From contig CAZNHL010000063.1 of the NCBI GenBank assembly GCA_964572965.1, positions 1 to 26,553 of the forward strand: 26,553 nt of DNA, given 5' to 3'. The notes under the pieces were generated by a model that saw nothing but the letters and a program-made list of their open reading frames with translations, had not been told where the DNA came from and made no database searches. Origin of the DNA: CAZNHL01 sp964572965 (GTDB lineage Bacteria; Bacteroidota; Bacteroidia; Cytophagales; UBA9547). Below, one piece after another: positions 14,892-23,220 of this stretch (positions are counted from its first letter, which is position 1; each line of letters opens with the position of its first letter). The translations under genes and the position numbers were made by a program.

Positions 14892-17534
14892 CTAAGCCTT
14901 ACTGAATTCTGGCCTTTTAATGAGCTTGTAAAGCTCCATGATTACAATTACAAGTGAAGCAGCGCCAACCATATATAGCCAATGCAGCAAGTCTACAGGT
15001 TCAAGTCCCAGGGCATTTTCCAGCCATGGGATACGCATTGCGATGAAGTGTATTCCCTGGGCAAGTACAATAGCCCCTATAAGCATCCAGTTATTGGAGA
15101 AAGGTATCCTGAAAACAGAAGTATATTCTGACCTGCAATTGAGAACATGCAGGTTCTGGATAATGACCATTAGCATTAAAACAAGGTTTCTGGAATAAAA
15201 CTCTTCCAGTTTTAGGTAGTCTATCAGGTACCACCAGCTACCGAATACAATGATGGTGATTCCCAAGCCAGATAAGAGCAATTCTTCTATCATTAACCTA
15301 TTGAAAATAGCTTCATCAGGTTTTCTCGGTTGTTTTTTCATTTCCCCGGATTCCCCTTTTTCGAACGACATGGCAATATCCTGAATACCGTTAGTAACAA
15401 GATTGAGCCATAAAAGCTGTATGGCAGTAAAGGGTATCGGTAAATTGAATAAAAGTGCCAGTGAAATAGTAAGTATTTCTGCCAGGCCGGTAGAAAGTAA
15501 AAGATATATTACTTTCCGGATATTGCTGTAAATATAGCGCCCCTCCTCAACAGCGGCTGTAATTGAAGCGAAGTTGTTGTCTGTAACAATGATTGATGCA
15601 GCTTCTTTGGCTACTTCAGTACCATAGCCCATAGCAACTCCTATATTGGCAGCTTTCAGGGCCGGGGCATCGTTTACACCGTCACCGGTGACAGCCACAA
15701 ACTCTCCGGCTTCTTTCAGAGCCATTACAATCTGCAGTTTTTGTTCGGGACTTACCCGGGCAAAAACAGTTTTGTTATCAAGTATTCCTGATGATATAAC
15801 TCCGTTTTGCGTGTGCTTCACTAACTCTTTGCCAGTCATTACCTGTTCTGCATTCTCTGCAATACCTATTTCTTTTCCGATGTACAAGGCTGTTGCCGGA
15901 TGGTCTCCTGTAATCATGGCTACTCTTATGCCGGCTTCCATACACTCTTTAATGGCAGACTTTACTTCATTTCTGATAGGATCAATAAGGGCTATAAGCC
16001 CTCCGAACTGCAGCTGGGGCAGCTCTTTCGGGTTAACCTCTGTTTTGTCAGCGAAATCAGAATAACCGGTCACTATTACTCTGTATCCTTCTGCTGAGAG
16101 CTTTTCTACCATGTCATTGATTTTGTCATACTCGCTGAAAAGATTTTCAAAGGCTATCATACCACCTTTTACCGCAAGGCGATACCCCTTTTCAGGAAGC
16201 TGATAAACTGTTCCAGAAAAGCGCAGATCTGATTCAAATGGTATTTCTTGTATAATATTAAAACCTGACCTGATTTTTTCAGATTCGTTTTGCGTTTTAC
16301 GGGTTAATGCGAGCATTGCCACATCAACAGGGTCGCCGTGATGTTCCCAGTTGCCGTTTTTGTTTTCGAGTTTGGCCTCATTACTCAGGTTGATCAACTC
16401 TATGAGTAATGAAAAGTGGTCAGATTCTCCATTAACAGCCTTAACTTCTCCCTGATCATTGTAGCCTTCTCCACTGATTTCGTACTCCTTAAAGTCTGCA
16501 GTAAGTATTTTTCTTACCGTTTGCTGGTCCACAGTAAGTGTGCCTGTTTTGTCTGTAGCAATAACAGTGCAGCTGCCAAGCCCTTCAACAGCGGTAAGTT
16601 TGCGTACAATAACATTTTTCTTGGCCATACGGTTTGATCCTATAGAAAGAGCTACTGTAATTGCAATTGGTAAGCCTTCCGGTATGGCTGATACAGCAAG
16701 TGCTATCACCAGAAAAAATACTTCGAAAAGTTCAGTGCCTTTTACATAAGAAATACCACCGGCGAGTATACATAGTGCTAAAGTGTATATAGAGATTTTC
16801 TTTGAAAAGTCTTCCATACGCTTTACCAATGGCGGCTGGTTATTTTCCATTGATTGCATCTGCCCGGCTATTTTACCTATTTCAGTATGGAGACCGGTGT
16901 GTGTAACAATGCCTGTGCCGCGGCCAGAGGTAATCATTGTACCCGAGAAGGCAATATTATGCATGTCTCCTAAAGATATATTGTCCGATTCCAGCGGGTC
17001 GGTTGATTTAGAAACAGCCATAGATTCACCTGTAAGAAGTGCTTCTTCGGCCTGAAGGTTGTTAACAGAAAAAAGACGGAGATCGGCGGGTACTTTGTCT
17101 CCTGCTTCAAGCCTGATAATGTCTCCGGGTACTAACTCGGCAGCATCAACTTCGGTTGTATTGCCATTACGAATAACTTTGGCATGTATTTCCATCATTT
17201 GTGATAAGGCTGAGGCATTGGTTTCAGCTTTCCACTCCTGAAATGACCCTATGGCTGCATTGATAGACACTATCAACATAATGAAAATAGTATCTGTATA
17301 CTCTTGCATCAAGAGTGTGATAATGCCGGCTCCAATTAGTACAAGAACAAGAGGGCTGATAAACTGGTGTAACAGGATTTTAAAAATAGTCAGCTTGCGG
17401 CCGGAGGGGATAATGTTTTTCCCATACTCCTGCTGACGTTGTGCAACAACTTCCGGTGAAAGGCCTTGTTCGGATGATTGTAGCTCCTGAAAAACAGCCT
17501 CAACTGCTTTATCTGAAAAAGTGGAATTATTCAA
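14892..17534 (-). CDS. P2-type cation-transporting ATPase (Ca2+-ATPase-like, altered site)
   Basis: 880 residues from a TTG start. Domains in order: cation-ATPase N-terminal domain (~8-70); actuator domain with LTGES (167-171); TM4 motif AIPEGLP (283-289); phosphorylation site DKTGTLT (Asp328); nucleotide-binding domain (~340-520); hinge TGDGVND (616-622); and C-terminal helices to ~870. It exports cations at the cost of ATP in the inner membrane. The overall sequence and PEGLP point to the Ca2+/Mn2+ (PacL-like) branch, but TM6 reads NLVTNGIQD where SERCA-type pumps have NLVTDG, and the Asn-Val-Gly-Glu stretch of TM5 reads TGLAE. The Ca2+-binding Asp is thus Asn715, so the ion may differ. It is divergent from the antiporter pair, suggesting a shared ion-homeostasis role. 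Confidence 0.9.
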   Translation of the reverse strand: MNNSTFSDKAVEAVFQELQSSEQGLSPEVVAQRQQEYGKNIIPSGRKLTIFKILLHQFISPLVLVLIGAGIITLLMQEYTDTIFIMLIVSINAAIGSFQEWKAETNASALSQMMEIHAKVIRNGNTTEVDAAELVPGDIIRLEAGDKVPADLRLFSVNNLQAEEALLTGESMAVSKSTDPLESDNISLGDMHNIAFSGTMITSGRGTGIVTHTGLHTEIGKIAGQMQSMENNQPPLVKRMEDFSKKISIYTLALCILAGGISYVKGTELFEVFFLVIALAVSAIPEGLPIAITVALSIGSNRMAKKNVIVRKLTAVEGLGSCTVIATDKTGTLTVDQQTVRKILTADFKEYEISGEGYNDQGEVKAVNGESDHFSLLIELINLSNEAKLENKNGNWEHHGDPVDVAMLALTRKTQNESEKIRSGFNIIQEIPFESDLRFSGTVYQLPEKGYRLAVKGGMIAFENLFSEYDKINDMVEKLSAEGYRVIVTGYSDFADKTEVNPKELPQLQFGGLIALIDPIRNEVKSAIKECMEAGIRVAMITGDHPATALYIGKEIGIAENAEQVMTGKELVKHTQNGVISSGILDNKTVFARVSPEQKLQIVMALKEAGEFVAVTGDGVNDAPALKAANIGVAMGYGTEVAKEAASIIVTDNNFASITAAVEEGRYIYSNIRKVIYLLLSTGLAEILTISLALLFNLPIPFTAIQLLWLNLVTNGIQDIAMSFEKGESGEMKKQPRKPDEAIFNRLMIEELLLSGLGITIIVFGSWWYLIDYLKLEEFYSRNLVLMLMVIIQNLHVLNCRSEYTSVFRIPFSNNWMLIGAIVLAQGIHFIAMRIPWLENALGLEPVDLLHWLYMVGAASLVIVIMELYKLIKRPEFSKA

Positions 17535-17802
17535 GGTTAGTAGATTTTAGTGCTACAATTAATATACAATTTTTTATAATAAGAAGTAAAGTGTTTTGAT
17601 ATGGTATTTTGAGTAATACTTCGGAAAAGTCGTAGAAAAATACTATATTGTTACTTCCTGTCGTTAGTAAAGAGTTGACTCACTTTTCTCAATCAATAGT
17701 TTTAAAGTTCTGTTTGCTATGCAGAATATTAATATAATGATTTGTGAGTTTGTATCTCTACCCGATAGGATTACACATTAATGACCCTGTAGTTATATTC
17801 TT

Positions 17803-20085
17803 ATGAACCATTTACCTGACCTTATTTTAGACCTTGCCCTGATACTTGGTTCTGCTGCCGTAGTAACACTTTTGTTTAAAAAGCTGAAACAACCTGTAGT
17901 GCTCGGTTACATTATTGCCGGATTACTTGTAGGTCCCAACTTTAACCTGTTTCCTTCTATCACTAACGTTTCTGATATTAAGGTATGGGCAGATATCGGT
18001 GTAATTATCCTTTTGTTTAACCTTGGGCTTGAGTTCAGTTTTAAGAAGCTGGTCAAGGTTGGAGGTACGGCTGCAATAACGGGTATTTTTGAAGTGAGTT
18101 GTATGTTGCTCATTGGTTATATTATAGGGCAGCTCATGGGCTGGAACCTGATGGATTCAATATTCCTGGGTGGTATCATCGCTATTTCGTCAACAACTAT
18201 TATTGTAAGAGCATTTGATGAACTAGGTATTAAAACAAAGAAGTTTACAGGCATAGTATTGGGGGTTCTCGTAATTGAAGACCTGGTAGCTGTAATCTTA
18301 ATGGTTTTGCTTTCAACGCTTGCCTTGAGTAAAAATTTTCAAGGCGGTGAAATGATTGCATCTGTTTTGAAACTAGGGTTTTTCCTTATACTGTGGTTTT
18401 TGGCTGGCATTTTTATTATACCGTCGTTCCTGAAGGTGACCAAAAAACTGGTTAATGACGAGACGATGCTGGTTATTTCTTTGGCATTATGCCTTTTAAT
18501 GGTAGTATTGGCCTCTACAGCTGGTTTTTCGCCTGCGCTGGGCGCTTTTATCATGGGATCTATTCTGGCCGAAACTACTCAGGCAGAAAAAATAGAACAC
18601 CTTGTTAAATCTATTAAAGACTTGTTTGGGGCAGTGTTTTTCGTTTCGGTGGGAATGCTGATAGATCCGAATATATTAAAGGAATATGGGCTGCAGGTGG
18701 TGGTGCTGACACTTGCAGTAATCATTGGTAAGTCGTTGTTTGTTACTACCGGTGCCTTGTTGTCCGGACAGCCTCTTAAGCAGTCTATGCAGTCAGGTAT
18801 GAGTTTGTCTCAGATAGGGGAGTTCTCTTTTATCATTGCGTCTTTGGGGCTTACTTTAGGAGTAACGAGTGATTTTCTGTACCCGATAGCTGTAGGGGTA
18901 TCGGTAATCACTACCTTCACCACGCCTTATATGATTAAACTTGCCGAGCCTACCTGTGAGTTTCTGGAGAAAGTATTGCCCGATAAATGGCAGAGCAGAC
19001 TTGAACGCTACAGTGCCGGTGCACAGTCAATTTCCAGTACCAGTGACTGGCAGGTGGTTTTGCGCTCATATATCATCACGATGGTGACTAACTCTGTGAT
19101 CATCATGAGTATCATGATTGTGTCATTAAAGTTTGTTGCTCCGCACATAAATCTTGGCCATGATATTCTTTCTGCAACAGCATGTGCAGTAGGTACTTTG
19201 CTGGCTATGGCTCCTTTTTTATGGGCACTTACACTAAAGCGTTCACAGACACACGCTTATTATAATTTGTGGCTGAACAGTAAATTCAACCGTGGACCAC
19301 TGGTTACGCTGGAACTTTCACGGATAGGGCTGGCTATTTTCTTTGTCGGTTTTTTATTTGACAGGTTATTGTCTACAAAAATTGCAGTTGTGATTGTCAT
19401 GGCGGTTGCAGCAGTTATACTTATTATATTTTCACGCAGGCTCCAGGCATTTTACCATCGTATAGAGCGCCGTTTCTTATTTAACCTGAATGCACGTCAG
19501 GTTGAGAAGCAGTTGAAAAGAGGCAAAGAATTGCTGCCTTGGGATGCCCATTTAACTTATTTTGAAGTGAGTCCGGATTCTCCTTTGATAGGTAAAACTT
19601 TGCTGGAGTTGTCGTTACGAGAGCATTATGGGGTGAATATCGCTATTATTGAGAGAGGTAAGAGGATAATCAATGTACCTCCAAAAGAAGAAAGGGTTTA
19701 TCCCGGCGACCGTATTGCTGTAATTGGCACAGACGAACAGCTTAAAATATTCGGTGCAATTGTTGAGGAAGTTGGTGGTTCTGACTATTTACCTGTGTCC
19801 AATGAGGTAAGTTTGCAACAAGTATTGATAGGGCCGGGCTTTCCATATATAGGGAAAAGTATTCGTGAATCTGATATAAGAGCAAAAACCGGAGGGCTTA
19901 TTGTTGGCTTGGAGCGTGATAGGGAACGTATTTTAAATCCTGACTCCTCTCTTGTTTTCAAGCTTGGCGATATTTTATGGATTGTAGGGAATGTTGCCCT
20001 GATACAGGAATTGTTAAAAAACCGCGCACCTGTTCCTCAACTAGAGGATGTTTTGTACCAACCGATTGAAAATAATATCGTTTAG
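17803..20085 (+). CDS. CPA2 cation:proton antiporter with two RCK_C domains (copy 1)
   Basis: 760 residues. Residues ~5-385 form a KefB/Nha-type CPA2 exchanger: LFNLGLEFSFKKL (71-83), ISSTTIIVRAFDELG (128-142), and Asp160 in GVLVIEDLVAV, the likely ion-coupling acid. A four-helix extension (~423-447, 457-477, 500-520, 525-545) is followed by a conserved ERRFLFNLN linker. Two RCK_C (TrkA_C) domains follow at ~585-650 and ~668-740, each with an 'LIGK.L..L..R..YGV' or 'YIGKSIRESDIR' half and a GD.I or GDILW half. There is no GxGxxG RCK_N domain. It would exchange K+ or Na+ for H+ at the inner membrane, gated by ligand binding to RCK_C. A closely related copy follows. A hairpin at 20098-20153 ends the transcript. 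Confidence 0.9.
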   Translation: MNHLPDLILDLALILGSAAVVTLLFKKLKQPVVLGYIIAGLLVGPNFNLFPSITNVSDIKVWADIGVIILLFNLGLEFSFKKLVKVGGTAAITGIFEVSCMLLIGYIIGQLMGWNLMDSIFLGGIIAISSTTIIVRAFDELGIKTKKFTGIVLGVLVIEDLVAVILMVLLSTLALSKNFQGGEMIASVLKLGFFLILWFLAGIFIIPSFLKVTKKLVNDETMLVISLALCLLMVVLASTAGFSPALGAFIMGSILAETTQAEKIEHLVKSIKDLFGAVFFVSVGMLIDPNILKEYGLQVVVLTLAVIIGKSLFVTTGALLSGQPLKQSMQSGMSLSQIGEFSFIIASLGLTLGVTSDFLYPIAVGVSVITTFTTPYMIKLAEPTCEFLEKVLPDKWQSRLERYSAGAQSISSTSDWQVVLRSYIITMVTNSVIIMSIMIVSLKFVAPHINLGHDILSATACAVGTLLAMAPFLWALTLKRSQTHAYYNLWLNSKFNRGPLVTLELSRIGLAIFFVGFLFDRLLSTKIAVVIVMAVAAVILIIFSRRLQAFYHRIERRFLFNLNARQVEKQLKRGKELLPWDAHLTYFEVSPDSPLIGKTLLELSLREHYGVNIAIIERGKRIINVPPKEERVYPGDRIAVIGTDEQLKIFGAIVEEVGGSDYLPVSNEVSLQQVLIGPGFPYIGKSIRESDIRAKTGGLIVGLERDRERILNPDSSLVFKLGDILWIVGNVALIQELLKNRAPVPQLEDVLYQPIENNIV

Positions 20086-20097
20086 GTATCTATATTT

Positions 20098-20153
20098 AAA
20101 TCATGCAATGCTCAATGTGCATTTTTACGGATGCATTGGACATTGCATGATTT
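20098..20153. terminator. Hairpin after the first antiporter gene
   Basis: AAATCATGCAATG...CAATG.GCAT (20098-20121) faces ATGCATTG..CATTGCATGATTT (20131-20153). The outer 13 bases are perfectly paired, the inner part has a small internal loop, and TTATA follows. It lies 12 bases after the stop and separates the two antiporter genes. Confidence 0.75.
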
Positions 20154-20360
20154 TATACAGTCAAATGTTGACAGGCCCGGCTTACGTTTTATAAGTATGA
20201 TGTTTGTCAAGTTGGAGTTGTTTTTGTAGTGGTCAAATCAGGCTTCGTTGCCTGGCTCCGGATTCTTTTGAAGATATAAGTGTAACTGCCTGAAGACCTC
20301 AGGGAGTCCATAAAATCTTATTGTAGTGTTTATTTTTTCTAACCTATTAAAGCAGATACT

Positions 20361-22583
20361 ATGACTCATTTGCCTCATCTTATTATTGATCTTGCTCTGA
20401 TATTGGCCGCTGCTGCAGTAGTAACCTTACTTTTTAAATGGCTTAAACAGCCTTTGGTACTGGGTTATATTATTGCCGGATTGTTAGTCAGCCCTAATTT
20501 TAAGTTGTTCCCTTCAATTTATGATCTGGAAGGAGTGGCAGTCTGGGCAGACATCGGGGTTATTATTTTACTTTTCAACCTGGGGCTCGAATTCAGTTTT
20601 AAGAAACTCATGAAAGTTGGCGGAGTAGCGACTATAACGGGTACTTTTCAGGTAGCCGGTATGCTGCTGGTCGGTTATATTATGGGCCAGCTTTTAGGTT
20701 GGGGTTTGATGGATTCTATTTTTTTAGGAGGAATTATCTCTATTTCTTCAACAACAATTATTGTGAGAGCATTTGATGAACTGAATGTAAAAACACAGAA
20801 ATTCACAGGTGTAGTATTGGGCGTGCTTATTATTGAGGATCTCGTTGCGGTATTGCTGATGGTATTGTTATCTACATTGGCACTGAGCCAGAAATTTGCA
20901 GGTGGTGAAATGCTGGTTTCTGTCCTGAAGCTGGGCTTCTTCCTTGTTTTGTGGTTTTTAGTCGGCATTTTCGTTGTGCCATCTTTTCTGAAGTTTTCCC
21001 GCAAGCTGCTTAATGATGAAACCATGCTGGTCATTTCTCTTGCTTTGTGTTTTGTTATGGTAGTGCTTGCAACCCAGGTAGAATTCTCTCCGGCACTCGG
21101 TGCGTTTATTATGGGTTCTATTTTGGCAGAGACAACACAGGCCGAAAGGATTGAGCATCTGATAAAACCTATTAAGGATTTATTTGGAGCGGTATTCTTC
21201 GTGTCAGTAGGTATGTTGCTTGATCCGAATATACTGAAAGAATATGGTGTTGAAGTTTTAGTAATAACCGTTGTTGTAATATTGGGTAAACTACTCTTTG
21301 TTACAATCGGTGCGTTAATTTCCGGTTTACCTTTGAAGCAGGCTTTACAGTCAGGTATGAGCCTTGCACAAATAGGGGAGTTTTCTTTTATTATAGCATC
21401 TTTGGGCTTGTCTTTAGGGGTTACTGGTAATTTCCTTTATCCTATAGCTGTGGGGGTGTCGGTTATTACCACATTTGTAACACCTTATATGATACGCTAT
21501 ACAGATCCTGTATATAGTTTTATTACCAAAATAGTACCCGACAAATGGGTTGCTCATGGGAGTCATCAGACTGGCGGACAGTCGGGATCCGGTGCAAGCG
21601 ACTGGAAGCAGCTTTTTAGTTCATATACAAGTAATATTGTGGTGAACTCTGTAGTGATTTTAGGTATTATGCTGATTTCACTGAATTTAGTGGCACCTAA
21701 TATAAACCAGGGGCATGAAAAATGGGTCTCTGTTGTTTGTGCAATCATTACTTTATTGATTATGTCTCCGTTTTTGTGGGCACTTACAGTGAGGCGGGCC
21801 GACACCAATCTGTATTATAATTTGTGGCTGAACAATAAGTACAACCGTGGGCCGCTTATAGGTCTTGAGTTGGCCAGAATTTTCCTGGCAATCTCCCTTG
21901 TTGGCTTTTTATTGGATAATTTATTGTCAGCCAGAATAGTGTTTATAATTATACTTGCAGTAGTTATAGTGGTGATAGTGATATTCTCAGGCAAGTTGCA
22001 GGCGTTTTATCAAAGCATCGAAAGAAGGTTTTTGTTTAACCTGAATGAAAGGGAAGCTGAAGGTGTTAGAGAGATGAAAGAACTTTTGCCTTGGGATGCG
22101 CATTTGGTTTATTTTGAAATTAAATCAGAAATGCCACTGATCGGAAAACCATTACATGACCTTTCTTTAAGGGAGAAGTATGGTGTAAATATAGCAATCA
22201 TTGAAAGAGGGAGACGACGGATTAATATTCCTTCTAAGGATGAGTGTTTGTATCCTGGCGACCGCATTGCTGTAGTTGGTACAGATGAGCAGTTGAGTGT
22301 TTTTGGAACTGTTATAACACCTGGTGAAGAAGATTATTCCGCTACCTACAACGAAGTGAGTTTACAGCAAGTTCTTGTTGGACCGGGTTTCCCTTACGTA
22401 GGAAAGAGCATCAGGGAATCAAATATAAGGGTTTTAACCGGGGGGTTGATTGTGGGGGTTGAACGCAATGGAGAACGGATTCTTAATCCGGAGTCTTCCT
22501 TTGTATTTATGGAGGGTGATCTGCTCTGGGTAGTAGGAGATTCCGGGTTGTCTCAAAAGCTGTCTGCCAGAAAAGACGACTAA
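20361..22583 (+). CDS. CPA2 cation:proton antiporter with two RCK_C domains (copy 2)
   Basis: 740 residues, the same architecture as the upstream copy: CPA2 exchanger with LFNLGLEFSFKKL, ISSTTIIVRAFDEL and GVLIIEDLVAV; the four-helix extension; ERRFLFNLN; and two RCK_C domains (DAHLVYFEI... and EVSLQQVLVGPGFPYVGKS...). By hand count about 77 of the first 100 residues are identical to copy 1. It lacks the ~20-residue C-terminal tail of copy 1. The spacer before it (275 bases) holds the copy-1 terminator plus two small hairpins (CAGGC/GCCTG at 20239-20254, CCTGA/TCAGG at 20289-20303), so it is probably transcribed on its own. Its stop overlaps the stop of the convergent Gre-like gene. Confidence 0.9.
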   Translation: MTHLPHLIIDLALILAAAAVVTLLFKWLKQPLVLGYIIAGLLVSPNFKLFPSIYDLEGVAVWADIGVIILLFNLGLEFSFKKLMKVGGVATITGTFQVAGMLLVGYIMGQLLGWGLMDSIFLGGIISISSTTIIVRAFDELNVKTQKFTGVVLGVLIIEDLVAVLLMVLLSTLALSQKFAGGEMLVSVLKLGFFLVLWFLVGIFVVPSFLKFSRKLLNDETMLVISLALCFVMVVLATQVEFSPALGAFIMGSILAETTQAERIEHLIKPIKDLFGAVFFVSVGMLLDPNILKEYGVEVLVITVVVILGKLLFVTIGALISGLPLKQALQSGMSLAQIGEFSFIIASLGLSLGVTGNFLYPIAVGVSVITTFVTPYMIRYTDPVYSFITKIVPDKWVAHGSHQTGGQSGSGASDWKQLFSSYTSNIVVNSVVILGIMLISLNLVAPNINQGHEKWVSVVCAIITLLIMSPFLWALTVRRADTNLYYNLWLNNKYNRGPLIGLELARIFLAISLVGFLLDNLLSARIVFIIILAVVIVVIVIFSGKLQAFYQSIERRFLFNLNEREAEGVREMKELLPWDAHLVYFEIKSEMPLIGKPLHDLSLREKYGVNIAIIERGRRRINIPSKDECLYPGDRIAVVGTDEQLSVFGTVITPGEEDYSATYNEVSLQQVLVGPGFPYVGKSIRESNIRVLTGGLIVGVERNGERILNPESSFVFMEGDLLWVVGDSGLSQKLSARKDD

Positions 22584-23032
22584 AGGATATCCAGTATATG
22601 GATTTGTTGAGTACCGAAGGTTATTTTGTCATTTTTGCCGGTACCGGTGAGCAGTCTTCCTATAGGTGATGCTTGTGAAATGACAAAAACAGTTTCGCTA
22701 TCTATTTTTACAGGACCGATACTGATAGAGAGGTAGTAGTAGCCGTTACTGGTTTTTATAAGACTACCCAGAGAGGCTTTCTCTGATGGTTTTAGTGTTG
22801 CTGCCTGGTTAAGGACTTGTTTGAGTCTGATAGCTTCTGCCAGCTGAACAGTATTTTTCTCAATTTCAAGCTGAGCCATGGCTCGTCCGGTTTCATACTT
22901 GTCACCTGCGCTGCTTTTTCCTTCTTCATTGGCAGAGGCTTGTGCCGCATCAATAATTTTTTGAATGCCTGCTATACGCGTGTCAACAAAATTGGTACAG
23001 TAGTCGAAAAGGAGATTTTTAAGATCTTTCAA
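22580..23032 (-). CDS. GreA/GreB-like C-terminal domain protein (Bacteroidota type)
   Basis: 150 residues from TTG; no ATG is available near the start. The N-terminal half (~1-80) is a helical, probably coiled-coil region with the signature SSAGDKYETGRAMAQLE (40-56). The C-terminal half is a Gre-factor-type FKBP-like beta domain: GSLIKTSNGYYYLSIS, then VFVISQASPIGRLLTGTGKND. Related Bacteroidota proteins are often mislabelled '3-oxoacyl-ACP synthase'. True Gre factors insert an acidic coiled-coil tip into RNA polymerase to promote transcript cleavage; whether this one does is unknown. It converges on the second antiporter gene, with the two stop codons overlapping by three bases. Confidence 0.82.
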   Translation of the reverse strand: MKDLKNLLFDYCTNFVDTRIAGIQKIIDAAQASANEEGKSSAGDKYETGRAMAQLEIEKNTVQLAEAIRLKQVLNQAATLKPSEKASLGSLIKTSNGYYYLSISIGPVKIDSETVFVISQASPIGRLLTGTGKNDKITFGTQQIHILDIL

Positions 23033-23173
23033 TGGCTTAATAATTAGGACTCAATTTAAAGTATTTTTTAGAACCAGGCCTTATAAAGGTATCATTTATA
23101 TACTTTTTAGTGTTAAAACTTACATCACCCTCAGTTTTAATATTTTGATAAAAATTTTTCTAAAACAAAGTCG

Positions 23174-23181
23174 TATTTTTG
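23174..23181 (+). promoter_or_regulatory. Bacteroidota -7 promoter element
   Basis: TATTTTTG fits TAnnTTTG, 39 bases before the ATG at 23221, implying a leader of roughly 30 bases. A TTTTG at 23143-23147 is too far upstream to be a standard -33 element, so the call depends on the -7 box. Confidence 0.5.
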
Positions 23182-23220
23182 TGCTTTGGATTTTTTAGCT
23201 AAGGAATAAACATTTAAATC

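Noticed and set aside
15646..16065. 139-residue plus-strand open frame opposite the P-type ATPase gene
   Set aside because: Antisense to the conserved hinge region of the ATPase; serine/proline-rich shadow translation.
20675..21034. 119-residue minus-strand open frame opposite the second antiporter
   Set aside because: Antisense shadow; the equivalent region of the first antiporter gives an unrelated, shorter frame.
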